64,000 nt of DNA from Dyadobacter soli (lineage in GTDB: Bacteria; Bacteroidota; Bacteroidia; Cytophagales; Spirosomataceae): the NCBI RefSeq assembly GCF_900101885.1, contig NZ_FNAN01000009.1, positions 186,001 through 250,000 of the forward strand, given 5' to 3'. The translations under genes and the position numbers were made by a program. The notes beneath the pieces are model-generated. The model did not search any database. It was given only the letters and a program-made list of their open reading frames with translations, and was not told where the DNA came from. Shown one piece after another: positions 28,572 through 38,205 of the stretch (the stretch's first letter is position 1; every line of letters begins with the position of its first letter).

Positions 28572-29885
28572 ATGAAACGATTTTTAGAGACTATAAAACA
28601 CATATTTGCGATTGAGGAGTTGAGAACACGTATTCTCAACACTCTTTTGTTTATAACGATCTTCCGGTTGGGGTCTTACGTTGCGTTGCCAGGTGTTGAA
28701 CCTGATCAAATGAATGTATCCTCTGCGGGGTTGTTGGGTTTGCTTGATACTTTCCTAGGTGGCGCTTTCAGTAAAGCGTCCATTTTTGCGTTGGGTATCA
28801 TGCCTTACATTTCCGCTTCCATTGCGATCCAACTGTTGACTATGGCATTGCCATATTTCCAGAAGATGCAGAAGGAGGGGGAATCAGGCCGTAAAAAGCT
28901 GAACCAGATTACCCGGGTTCTGACTATCGTTGTTACACTTGTTCAAGGTACCGCGTATTTGAATACTACTGTACCTGACGAGGCTCTTCTGGTTTCCAGA
29001 AGCATGTTCACCATTTCGTCGGTTTTTGTACTGACGGCGGGTACAATGTTCTGTATGTGGCTCGGCGAGAGAATTACTGACAAAGGTATCGGTAACGGTA
29101 TTTCGATGCTGATTATGATCGGTATCGTTTCTCGTTTTCCTGGTGCGATCTACAAAGAATTCGTATCGAGAGGTAGCGGCGGTATTCTGATCTTCGTATT
29201 GGAAATCGTTGCACTGTACTTTGTAATTATGGGTGCGGTGATGTTGACCCAGGCCGTTCGTCGTATTCCTATCCAGTATGCTAAGCAGGTGGTAGGTAAC
29301 CGCGTAATGGGTGGTCAGCGCCAGTACTTGCCATTGAAATTGAATGCGGCGGGTGTAATGCCTATCATTTTCGCTCAGGCTCTGATGTTCATTCCTTCAC
29401 TGGGTGCATCTTACTTCGCCGAGAAAAGTGATTTCGCCAGTAACGTAGCGACGATTTTCGCTAACTACACAACCTGGCAGTACAATCTCCTGTTCGCAGT
29501 ATTGATTATTGTATTTACGTTCTTCTATACCGCGATTTCGGTAAACCCTCAGCAAATTGCTGATGATATGAAGCGTGGAGGCGGATTCATTCCGGGTGTT
29601 AAACCAGGTCAGCAGACTTCTGAATACATTAGCTCTGTACTCGACCGTATCACCTTCCCAGGTGCATTGATGCTGGCAGTAGTAGCTACTTTACCTGCTT
29701 TCGCGAGCCTTCTGGGAATTTCGACTGACTTTGCTCACTTTTTCGGAGGAACATCGTTGCTGATCATGGTAGGTGTAGTTTTGGATACTTTGCAACAAGT
29801 TGAAAGCTACCTGCTGATGCGCCGCTACGAAGGTTTGATGAAGTCGGGACGTGTAAAAGGGCGCACCGAGAGCGTAGCAATCTGA
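28572..29885 (+). CDS. secY: Preprotein translocase subunit SecY
   Basis: A 437-residue inner-membrane channel of the Sec pathway with ten predicted helices. GIMPYISASIAIQLL (helix 2) and the cytoplasmic loop MKRGGGFIPGVKPGQQTSEYI are signatures, and YLLMRRYEGLMKSGR is the C-terminal motif. It is followed by map after 1 bp. Confidence 0.99.
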   Translation: MKRFLETIKHIFAIEELRTRILNTLLFITIFRLGSYVALPGVEPDQMNVSSAGLLGLLDTFLGGAFSKASIFALGIMPYISASIAIQLLTMALPYFQKMQKEGESGRKKLNQITRVLTIVVTLVQGTAYLNTTVPDEALLVSRSMFTISSVFVLTAGTMFCMWLGERITDKGIGNGISMLIMIGIVSRFPGAIYKEFVSRGSGGILIFVLEIVALYFVIMGAVMLTQAVRRIPIQYAKQVVGNRVMGGQRQYLPLKLNAAGVMPIIFAQALMFIPSLGASYFAEKSDFASNVATIFANYTTWQYNLLFAVLIIVFTFFYTAISVNPQQIADDMKRGGGFIPGVKPGQQTSEYISSVLDRITFPGALMLAVVATLPAFASLLGISTDFAHFFGGTSLLIMVGVVLDTLQQVESYLLMRRYEGLMKSGRVKGRTESVAI

Positions 29886-29886
29886 A

Positions 29887-30684
29887 ATGATTTATCTTAA
29901 AACAGAAGAGGAAATCAACCTGATAAAGGTTAGTGCTCAGATCCTCGGCAAGGCACATGCGGAAGTCGCTACCTGGGTAAAGCCGGGTGTTACAACCGGT
30001 AAGTTGGATGCGGTAGCCGAGGAGTATATCAGAGACAATGGTGGAATACCTTCATTCAAGGGATTCAACAAATTTCCGGCTTCTCTTTGTATATCGGTCA
30101 ATGAAGTTGTAGTCCACGGGATTCCCGGGGGCTACGTGCTAAAAGAGGGGGACATCGTTTCCATCGACTGCGGGGTTAAGCTGAATGGCTATCATAGCGA
30201 CAGCGCGTACACTTACCCGGTGGGAGAAGTTTCCAAAGAAGTGATGAACCTCCTTACTGCAACCAAGAAGTCCCTGTATAAGGGAATCGAGCAAGCGGTA
30301 GATGGCTTTCGGATCGGAGATATTGGCCACGCGGTTCAGAGTTTTGTTGAAGACCGTGGCTATACAGTGGTGAGAGAATTGGTAGGACATGGGGTAGGCA
30401 GGGATCTGCATGAGGCTCCGGAAGTACCAAACTACGGAAAGCGAGGCAAAGGAATACGATTGAGAGAAGGAATGGTGTTGGCGATTGAGCCGATGATCAA
30501 CCTGGGCGCGAAAGCAGTAGTGCAGGAGCGCGACGGCTGGACAATCCGGACCAACGACAGAAAGTATTCCGCGCATTTCGAACACACCGTGGTAGTGAGA
30601 AAGGGGAAGGCAGAAATTCTGACAACATTCGATTACATTGAAAAAGTGACGGCCAACACCAGCCTTATGGTTGAAGTACAGTAA
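29887..30684 (+). CDS. map: Methionine aminopeptidase, type I
   Basis: A 265-residue cytosolic enzyme that removes initiator Met. Metal-site motifs are in place: VHGIPGGYVLKEGDIVSIDCGVKLNGYHSD (first Asp pair), GHGVGRDLHEAPEVPN (His), MVLAIEPMI (Glu) and EHTVVV (Glu). The secY-map-infA order is typical. Confidence 0.98.
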   Translation: MIYLKTEEEINLIKVSAQILGKAHAEVATWVKPGVTTGKLDAVAEEYIRDNGGIPSFKGFNKFPASLCISVNEVVVHGIPGGYVLKEGDIVSIDCGVKLNGYHSDSAYTYPVGEVSKEVMNLLTATKKSLYKGIEQAVDGFRIGDIGHAVQSFVEDRGYTVVRELVGHGVGRDLHEAPEVPNYGKRGKGIRLREGMVLAIEPMINLGAKAVVQERDGWTIRTNDRKYSAHFEHTVVVRKGKAEILTTFDYIEKVTANTSLMVEVQ

Positions 30685-30696
30685 CAAACGCTACGA

Positions 30697-30915
30697 ATGG
30701 CAAAACAAGCATCAATCGAACAAGACGGAGTAATTCTCGAAGCATTGTCAAACGCAATGTTTCGTGTTGTATTAGAGAACAAGCATGAAGTGATAGCGCA
30801 TATCTCGGGTAAAATGAGAATGCACTATATCAAAATATTGCCGGGTGACAGAGTAAAGCTGGAAATGTCTCCTTACGACCTATCGAAAGCCCGGATTACA
30901 TATCGTTACAAGTAA
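30697..30915 (+). CDS. infA: Translation initiation factor IF-1
   Basis: A 72-residue S1/OB-fold protein. [46 protein letters not shown] is nearly the consensus, ending RITYRYK. It lies between map and rpmJ. Confidence 0.99.
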   Translation: MAKQASIEQDGVILEALSNAMFRVVLENKHEVIAHISGKMRMHYIKILPGDRVKLEMSPYDLSKARITYRYK

Positions 30916-30954
30916 GGAGATCGATTACCTTAAATTAACACTTAGTTTAATCAG

Positions 30955-31071
30955 ATGAAAGTCAAAGCATCAGTAAAGAAACGCAGCGAGGACTGCAAGG
31001 TTATCCGCCGGAAGGGTAAAGTGTACGTTATTAACAAGAAGAACCCACGGTATAAACAAAGACAAGGATAA
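30955..31071 (+). CDS. rpmJ: Ribosomal protein bL36, zinc-free form
   Basis: A 38-residue protein read directly from the sequence. It starts [20 protein letters not shown] and ends NPRYKQRQG. Of the usual Cys-Cys-Cys-His zinc ligands (positions 11, 14, 27, 33) only Cys14 remains; the others are Ser, Asn and Tyr, so it cannot bind zinc in the usual way. Position between infA and rpsM is normal. Confidence 0.97.
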   Translation: MKVKASVKKRSEDCKVIRRKGKVYVINKKNPRYKQRQG

Positions 31072-31076
31072 TAATT

Positions 31077-31454
31077 ATGGCACGTATTGCAGGAGTAGAC
31101 ATTCCAGATCGCAAAAGAGGCGAAATCTCATTGACTTATATTTTCGGGATCGGCCGTAGCTCGGCTAAGAAAATCCTCGAAAAGGCAGGTGTTGATTTGA
31201 ATAAAAAAGTGATCGACTGGACCGACGAAGAGTCTGGTGCGATCCGTGGGGTTATTGCTGGGGAATTTAAAGTAGAAGGCGCTCTTAAGTCTGAAGTTCA
31301 GTTGAGCATTAAGCGTCTTATGGATATCGCTTGTTATCGTGGCCTCCGTCACCGTAAAGGATTGCCTTTGCGTGGTCAGAGAACGAAAAACAACTCACGT
31401 ACTCGTAAGGGTAAACGCAAAACTATCGCGAACAAGAAAAAGGCTACTAAATAA
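31077..31454 (+). CDS. rpsM: Ribosomal protein uS13
   Basis: A 125-residue 30S head protein that contacts the P-site t[29 protein letters not shown] and [22 protein letters not shown] are signatures. It starts 5 bp after rpmJ. Confidence 0.99.
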   Translation: MARIAGVDIPDRKRGEISLTYIFGIGRSSAKKILEKAGVDLNKKVIDWTDEESGAIRGVIAGEFKVEGALKSEVQLSIKRLMDIACYRGLRHRKGLPLRGQRTKNNSRTRKGKRKTIANKKKATK

Positions 31455-31499
31455 TAAAGTGAGCGGTGGAGCGATCCACAACTTATTATTCCAACAGCA

Positions 31500-31895
31500 A
31501 TGGCACAGAATAAAAGAAAAGATAAAGCAAAAAAGAGAGTGGTTGTTGTGGAGCCTGTTGGTCAGGTTCACATCAAAGCTTCTTTCAATAATATCATCAT
31601 CTCGATTACCAACAGCAACGGACAAGTTATCTCTTGGGGTTCTGCCGGTAAAATGGGATTCCGTGGTTCTAAGAAGAACACTCCATACGCAGCACAAACT
31701 GCTGCTCAGAGCGCTGCGCAAGTTGCGTTCGACCTCGGAATGCGTAAAGCAGAGGTTTTCGTTAAAGGACCAGGATCAGGCCGTGAGTCTGCGATCCGTA
31801 CTATCCAGAATGCAGGTATCGAAGTGACCACTATCCGTGACATCACTCCGCTTCCGCACAACGGATGCCGTCCTCCAAAACGTCGTAGAGTATAG
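31500..31895 (+). CDS. rpsK: Ribosomal protein uS11
   Basis: A 131-residue platform protein. [43 protein letters not shown] and the C-terminal [15 protein letters not shown] are diagnostic. Confidence 0.99.
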   Translation: MAQNKRKDKAKKRVVVVEPVGQVHIKASFNNIIISITNSNGQVISWGSAGKMGFRGSKKNTPYAAQTAAQSAAQVAFDLGMRKAEVFVKGPGSGRESAIRTIQNAGIEVTTIRDITPLPHNGCRPPKRRRV

Positions 31896-31986
31896 TAATT
31901 AGTTAGTACCGAAAGGTACCCATTCGTAATTTGGACACTGGGGTTACAGAATGGTATTTATCAATTTTAGTTAACAAAAAGTTTTA

Positions 31987-32592
31987 ATGGCACGTTATAC
32001 AGGTCCCAAAACCAAAATCGCAAGACGTTACGGAGAACCCATCATGGGTCCAAGCAAAGCGCTTGCAAAGAAAAATTACCCTGCCGGAATGCACGGAAAG
32101 GGTCGTCGGTCAAAGAAATCGGAGTACGCTCTGCAATTGGCTGAAAAACAAAAAGTGAAATTCATCTACGGTATCCTCGAAAGACAATTCCGTAGCTTGT
32201 TCGAGAAAGCTGCCGTGAAAGCAGGTCTGACTGGTGAAAACCTTTTGAGATATTGCGAAGCACGTCTTGATAACACAGTTTACCGTTTGGGTATTGCTCC
32301 AACTCGCCGTGCTGCTCGTCAGCTCGTTTCGCACAAGCACATCCTTGTGGACGGTGAGATTGTAAACATTCCTTCTTACTCATTGCGTCCGGGCCAGGTT
32401 GTAACTGTTCGTGAGAAATCTAAATCTCTCGAAGCAGTAACAGATAGCCTTGCAGGACACAGCGCAAAAGGTTTCAACTGGTTGGAGTGGGACGCTCAGC
32501 AACTGTCTGGCAAGTTCATTACATTCCCCGACCGTGAGTCAATTCCAGAAAACATCAACGAACAGCTGATCGTTGAGTTGTATTCTAAATAA
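31987..32592 (+). CDS. rpsD: Ribosomal protein uS4
   Basis: A 201-residue primary assembly protein. The N-terminus ([19 protein letters not shown]) lacks zinc cysteines. The S4 RNA-binding domain is [31 protein letters not shown]. It is followed by a strong terminator that separates it from rpoA. Confidence 0.99.
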   Translation: MARYTGPKTKIARRYGEPIMGPSKALAKKNYPAGMHGKGRRSKKSEYALQLAEKQKVKFIYGILERQFRSLFEKAAVKAGLTGENLLRYCEARLDNTVYRLGIAPTRRAARQLVSHKHILVDGEIVNIPSYSLRPGQVVTVREKSKSLEAVTDSLAGHSAKGFNWLEWDAQQLSGKFITFPDRESIPENINEQLIVELYSK

Positions 32593-32609
32593 TAATCTTC
32601 ATATTACAT

Positions 32610-32643
32610 GCACTCCCCGAATATTCGGGGTAGTGCTTTTTTT
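32610..32643 (+). terminator. Terminator between rpsD and rpoA
   Basis: GCACTCCCCGAAT folds on its complement ATTCGGGGTAGTGC (one mismatch), followed by seven T residues. It ends the rplC-rpsD transcript ahead of rpoA. Confidence 0.92.
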
Positions 32644-32711
32644 GCTGGCAACAGCGCAATTTTGCGATCGCAAAGGTAAGGTAGCGTGATCAACTATCAT
32701 TTACTACTATA

Positions 32712-32718
32712 AAAGGAG
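32712..32718 (+). promoter_or_regulatory. Shine-Dalgarno-like site of rpoA
   Basis: AAAGGAG stands 8 nt before the rpoA ATG. Most genes in this window lack such a site, as is usual in Bacteroidota, so it is notable here. A weak -7-like CAATTTTG stands at 32657-32664. Confidence 0.65.
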
Positions 32719-32726
32719 CAAGGACT

Positions 32727-33716
32727 ATGTCAATATTAGCTTTCCAAATGCCTGATAAGGTCGTCATGGAGAAAGCAGACGACTTTCACGGGTTGTTTGA
32801 GTTTAAGCCTTTAGAGAAAGGATACGGCGTAACCATTGGTAATGCGTTGCGTAGGATTCTCCTTTCGTCTTTGGAAGGTTACGCCATTACGAGTGTGAAG
32901 TTCCCAGGCGTGCTTCACGAATTTTCTTCTATCGAAGGTATAGTTGAGGATGTTACGGAAATCATCCTGAACCTGAAAATGGTTCGTTTTAAAAAAGTTT
33001 CTGACCTGAGTGAGAGTAGGATCGTAGTAAACCTGAAAAATGTTTCTGTCATCACTGCCGGCGACATTGGCAAGTTTACAAGCGCATTCGAGGTGTTGAA
33101 TCCGGATCAGGTCATTTGCCATATAGATGATCAGAAGGAGTTCGAAATGGAACTTCTCCTGGATAAAGGTAGAGGATACGTGCCGGCAGACGAACCACGG
33201 GCTAATGAGCTTCCGTTCGGCTACATCGCGGTAGACTCGATTTATACGCCTATCAAAAATGTGAAATACAGCGTTGAAAACACGCGTGTTGAACAGCGTA
33301 CCGACTACGAACGTCTTTTGATCGACATCCAAACCGATGGTTCCATCCACCCGGAAGATGCATTGAAAGGTGCTGCCAATATTCTGATCCAACACTTCAT
33401 GCTGTTCTCTGATCAAACAATGACGTTTGAGAAGCAGAAAGCGGAAGAAGACAATCAGGTTGATGAGGAAATGCTGCGTATGAGAAAACTGTTGAAGACT
33501 TCATTGTCTGAACTGGATCTTTCCGTACGCGCTTACAACTGTTTGAAATCTGCCGATGTGAAAACATTGGGTGACCTCGTAAGACTCGAAATTTCTGATA
33601 TGATGAAATTCCGGAACTTCGGTAAGAAGTCACTCACCGAGTTGGAACAACTCGTAGCCGACAAGCAGCTCACATTTGGAATGGACGTGTCGAAGTACCG
33701 TCTGGACGAGGATTAA
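32727..33716 (+). CDS. rpoA: RNA polymerase alpha subunit
   Basis: A 329-residue protein. The N-terminal assembly domain has [29 protein letters not shown]. The C-terminal DNA- and activator-binding domain has [21 protein letters not shown] and [17 protein letters not shown]. Length and order before rplQ are standard. It follows a terminator and carries a Shine-Dalgarno-like site. Confidence 0.99.
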   Translation: MSILAFQMPDKVVMEKADDFHGLFEFKPLEKGYGVTIGNALRRILLSSLEGYAITSVKFPGVLHEFSSIEGIVEDVTEIILNLKMVRFKKVSDLSESRIVVNLKNVSVITAGDIGKFTSAFEVLNPDQVICHIDDQKEFEMELLLDKGRGYVPADEPRANELPFGYIAVDSIYTPIKNVKYSVENTRVEQRTDYERLLIDIQTDGSIHPEDALKGAANILIQHFMLFSDQTMTFEKQKAEEDNQVDEEMLRMRKLLKTSLSELDLSVRAYNCLKSADVKTLGDLVRLEISDMMKFRNFGKKSLTELEQLVADKQLTFGMDVSKYRLDED

Positions 33717-33788
33717 TTAAATTCCATCATAAGTATGTATTCTGTAGCGCGCTGACCGCGCCGCTCGAAGCAACTAAACAACAAAACA

Positions 33789-34340
33789 ATGAGACACGGT
33801 AAAAAGGACAATCACTTAGGAAGAACAGCATCTCACCGCAAGGCGATGCTCTCGAACATGGCTTCCTCTTTGATCCTTCACAAAAGAATTGAAACAACCC
33901 TGGCTAAGGCAAAAGAACTTCGGAAGTTCGTTGAGCCTTTGCTGACTCGTGCGAAAGAAGATACTACCCACAACAGAAGGATAGCATTCTCTTACCTGAA
34001 CGACAAAGAATCTACGAAAGAACTTTTCGGTGTCGTTTCAGACAAAATCGCATCTCGTCCGGGTGGTTACACTCGTATTATCAAGTTGGGCAACCGTCTT
34101 GGTGACGCGGCTGAAACTGCTTTGATCGAGCTGGTTGATTTCAACGATGCACTGTTGCTTGCCAATGCCGATAAACCTGCTAAGACGCGTCGCAGCAGAA
34201 GAGGTGGTAAGAAAGAAGGAGCTGTTGAAGCTGCTCCTGTTAAGAAAGAAGATCATCCGATCGTAGCGGAAACTGAGGCTCCTGCCGAAGAAGAAGCTCC
34301 GAAAACAGAAGAGACACCAGGCGAAACTGAAAAAGAATAG
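33789..34340 (+). CDS. rplQ: Ribosomal protein bL17 with acidic tail
   Basis: A 183-residue protein. The bL17 core ([65 protein letters not shown]) ends near residue 125. About 55 residues of Lys/Glu/Ala/Pro-rich sequence follow, ending [10 protein letters not shown]. Long tails are seen in other Bacteroidota bL17 proteins; function unknown. Confidence 0.97.
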   Translation: MRHGKKDNHLGRTASHRKAMLSNMASSLILHKRIETTLAKAKELRKFVEPLLTRAKEDTTHNRRIAFSYLNDKESTKELFGVVSDKIASRPGGYTRIIKLGNRLGDAAETALIELVDFNDALLLANADKPAKTRRSRRGGKKEGAVEAAPVKKEDHPIVAETEAPAEEEAPKTEETPGETEKE

Positions 34341-34367
34341 TTTGGAAATCGGATATTGAAATATAGG

Positions 34368-34402
34368 AAAAGGGTTGAACGGTTTCGTTTAACCCTTTTT
34401 TT
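34368..34402 (+). terminator. Terminator after rplQ
   Basis: AAAAGGGTT pairs with AACCCTTTT around a 14-nt loop, followed by more T residues. It ends the ribosomal super-cluster. Confidence 0.9.
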
Positions 34403-34416
34403 TGAGTGAAAAATTG

Positions 34417-34424
34417 TATTTTTG
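34417..34424 (+). promoter_or_regulatory. -7 element of carA promoter
   Basis: TATTTTTG matches TAnnTTTG, followed by CACC, 66 bp before carA and just after the rplQ terminator. The -33 element is not clear. Confidence 0.7.
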
Positions 34425-34490
34425 CACCAAAATTGATCCGGTAGTCTTAAAAACATATAAAATCGCCGGGAAATAGATTTAAACCATAAT

Positions 34491-35600
34491 ATGAATCAGA
34501 AAAAGGAAGCTCTGTTGTTGCTAGAAGACGGAACAGCATACAAAGGACTCGCTTTGGGTAAAAGTGGAACCACCGGTGGCGAAATTTGCTTTAACACGGG
34601 CATGACGGGCTACCAGGAGATTTACACAGACCCTTCCTATTACGGTCAGATTATCGTGAACACCAATTCGCACATCGGTAACTACGGCGTGCAGCTGGAA
34701 GACGAAGAAGAATCTGGCTCGGTAAAGATCCGCGGGATGGTTTGTAACACATTCTCACAGATCTATTCGCGCGACACCGCTGATTTCTCTCTGCAAGAGT
34801 ATTTCGAACGTGCAAACGTCGTAGGCATTAGTGGCGTGGACACACGTCACCTCGTACGCCACGTGCGCGAGAAGGGAGTAATGAACGCCATTATCTCTTC
34901 CGAGATCCTCGACGAGGTGGAGCTGATGAAAGAATTGAAGAAAATTCCTTCGATGGATGGATTGGAGCTTTCTTCGGAAGTGACTACCGAGGAGCCTTAC
35001 TTCATGGGCGACGAGGCGACGGCCAAATTCCGCGTTGCGGTAATGGATTATGGTATCAAGAAAAGCATTCTGCTGAACCTTACTTCAAGAGGCTGCTACT
35101 GCAAGGTTTTCCCTGCAAAAACATCCTACGAAGAAGTGTTGGAATGGAATCCGGACGGTTTCTTCATCTCCAATGGTCCTGGTGACCCTTCGGCGATGGA
35201 ATATGCGGTTGAAAATGTAGGTCAAATGGTGGAGACAGCTAAGCCGCTTTTCGGTATCTGCCTCGGTCACCAGTTGCTCGCATTGTCAAGCGGTATCAAC
35301 ACCTACAAAATGCACCACGGCCACCGCGGTTTGAACCACCCGGTGAAAAACCTGATCACAGGTCTCTGCGAGATCACTTCGCAGAACCACGGTTTCGCGG
35401 TGAAGCCGGATGAGATCGAAAGCCACCCGGATATCGAGGTTACGCACATTAACCTGAACGACAAGACGATCGAAGGTATCCGCAGAAAGGATTACCCGGC
35501 ATTCTCAGTACAGTACCACCCGGAAGCGTCGCCAGGTCCGCACGATTCACGTTACTTGTTCGACGAGTTCCTCAAATTGCTCGAAGCAAGCAAAGCATAA
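34491..35600 (+). CDS. carA: Carbamoyl-phosphate synthase small subunit
   Basis: A 369-residue glutamine amidotransferase that supplies ammonia for carbamoyl phosphate (pyrimidine and arginine synthesis). The N-terminal CPSase_sm domain has GGEICFNTGMTGYQEIYTDPSY. The class I amidotransferase domain has the catalytic Cys in FGICLGHQLL and the His-Glu pair in YHPEASPG. carB is not adjacent. A terminator follows directly. Confidence 0.98.
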   Translation: MNQKKEALLLLEDGTAYKGLALGKSGTTGGEICFNTGMTGYQEIYTDPSYYGQIIVNTNSHIGNYGVQLEDEEESGSVKIRGMVCNTFSQIYSRDTADFSLQEYFERANVVGISGVDTRHLVRHVREKGVMNAIISSEILDEVELMKELKKIPSMDGLELSSEVTTEEPYFMGDEATAKFRVAVMDYGIKKSILLNLTSRGCYCKVFPAKTSYEEVLEWNPDGFFISNGPGDPSAMEYAVENVGQMVETAKPLFGICLGHQLLALSSGINTYKMHHGHRGLNHPVKNLITGLCEITSQNHGFAVKPDEIESHPDIEVTHINLNDKTIEGIRRKDYPAFSVQYHPEASPGPHDSRYLFDEFLKLLEASKA

Positions 35601-35604
35601 AAAG

Positions 35605-35634
35605 AAAACCCTCCGCATTACGTGGAGGGTTTTT
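35605..35634. terminator. Terminator after carA
   Basis: AAAACCCTCC pairs perfectly with GGAGGGTTTT around a 9-nt loop, followed by a T. It can serve carA and, in the other direction, the convergent rhodanese-thioredoxin gene. Confidence 0.92.
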
Positions 35635-35645
35635 GCTTGTATGGG

Positions 35646-35680
35646 TTTGAGTTCGAGTTTAGAGTTTAGAGTTTAAAGTT
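35646..35680. repeat. Short copy of the GAGTTTAGAGTTT repeat
   Basis: About three degenerate units of the motif that fills 4424-4627 lie here between the carA terminator and the end of the convergent gene, overlapping its stop codon (35673-35675). Another end-of-gene location for the same motif. Confidence 0.75.
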
Positions 35681-36374
35681 GAGCGTCGAGCAGTGCCCGG
35701 AACTCTTTTTCTTCCATGAAGCCATTCTTCTGGGTAACGAGCTTCCCGTTTTTGTAAAGCAGGAATGCCGGAATTTCATCCACGCCCAGTTCTTTCACCA
35801 GTGTTTTATTCGGGTCAAATGCGATGGTTTCGATTTTGGCCTTCCCCGCATATTCCTTTTGGAGTTTCTCGACGGTAGGCAGCATTTTCACGCAGGGCGG
35901 GCACCATTTGGCGTGAATGTCGATCAGGACGACTTTTTCGGAGTTTATGATTTTGTTAAATTCTGCTGAACTCAACCCCTTCACGCCGGCCTTGTTGGCC
36001 CCGGCCACAGCCTTGCCCGAGGTGTTCCATTTGAGGTAGCCGCCTTTCATATCATACACCTCCTTGAAACCGCTTTCATGCAATGCCGTAGCAGCCGCTG
36101 CGCTTCTTCCGCCGGAGAGGCAGTACACATATACCGGCTTGTTTTTGTCCAGTTTGGTAATTTTTTCCTTGAAATCAGCGCTTTTGTAGTCCACGTTGGC
36201 TGCATTGGCTAAGTGCCCTTCGCCGTACTCGTCGGGCGTGCGTACGTCCAGGAGTTGTGCATCGCCGGCTTTGTTCAATTGTTTTTCAAATTCTTCTGTA
36301 GTGAGCTGTTTCTGAGCTTGTAATGCAAATGGCAGGCCGACCAGTATGGTAGTCAGAATGTGGGTTATTTTCAT
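35673..36374 (-). CDS. Exported rhodanese-thioredoxin fusion protein
   Basis: A 233-residue protein. Residues 1-20 are a signal peptide (ends ALQAQ). Residues 23-120 form a rhodanese domain with DVRTPDEY and the active Cys85 in YVYCLSGGRS. Residues 132-233 form a thioredoxin domain with WCPPC (157-161) and the cis-Pro segment EIPAF. The two parts suggest periplasmic handling of sulfane sulfur or thiol redox with two active sites in one chain. Partner genes are not nearby; carA and eno flank it. Exact role unknown. Confidence 0.9.
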   Translation of the reverse strand: MKITHILTTILVGLPFALQAQKQLTTEEFEKQLNKAGDAQLLDVRTPDEYGEGHLANAANVDYKSADFKEKITKLDKNKPVYVYCLSGGRSAAAATALHESGFKEVYDMKGGYLKWNTSGKAVAGANKAGVKGLSSAEFNKIINSEKVVLIDIHAKWCPPCVKMLPTVEKLQKEYAGKAKIETIAFDPNKTLVKELGVDEIPAFLLYKNGKLVTQKNGFMEEKEFRALLDAQL

Positions 36375-36409
36375 AGTAAACGGTGTGGTTGACTCGACCG
36401 TAAATTTAG

Positions 36410-37774
<1,365 letters not shown>

Positions 37775-37784
37775 TTCAAACCAT

Positions 37785-37815
37785 CAAGAGCCGGAGCCCA
37801 GCGCTCCGGTTCTTG
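37785..37815 (+). terminator. Terminator after eno
   Basis: CAAGAGCCGGAGC pairs with GCTCCGGTTCTTG (one G-T pair) around a 5-nt loop, with TTT following. It lies 10 bp past eno and 17 bp before the next start, so the ftsB-like gene is probably expressed by partial read-through. Confidence 0.8.
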
Positions 37816-37832
37816 TTTAAGGGTATTTCAAT

Positions 37833-38165
37833 ATGAAAAACCGCTCATTCTGGTCTCTGCACACATTAAAGAACTTCTATATAGCCACATTCGTCGTGTG
37901 GCTGATATGGATATTGTTCCTCGACAATAACAATATCCGGATCGTGATGTCGAACCGGATGAAAATGAAGGACCTTGAAAAGGAGAAAGCGATTCTTCAA
38001 ACCAAGATCCGTGAGGTAAAAAAAGAGCGGAATGAGGTTTTCGGAAATCCCAGAATGCTTGAAAAATGGGCGCGCGAGAAATTTATGATGCGCCGGCCCA
38101 ACGAAGAAGTATATGTGATTGTGGACGAAAACAATCAGCCTGTCGAAAGCAAAAAAGAAGAGTAG
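37833..38165 (+). CDS. FtsB/DivIC-like cell division protein
   Basis: A 110-residue bitopic membrane protein. One membrane helix is at about residues 15-31 (FYIATFVVWLIWILFLD), then a coiled coil (MKDLEKEKAILQTKIREVKKERNEVFGN) and the family turn NPRMLEKWAREKFMMRRPNEEVYVI. Such proteins bridge FtsL and FtsQ in the divisome. Placement directly after eno is common for this family. Confidence 0.9.
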   Translation: MKNRSFWSLHTLKNFYIATFVVWLIWILFLDNNNIRIVMSNRMKMKDLEKEKAILQTKIREVKKERNEVFGNPRMLEKWAREKFMMRRPNEEVYVIVDENNQPVESKKEE

Positions 38166-38205
38166 CACATTACTCTTTTAAATCTCATCTTAATTTCAGC
38201 ATACA

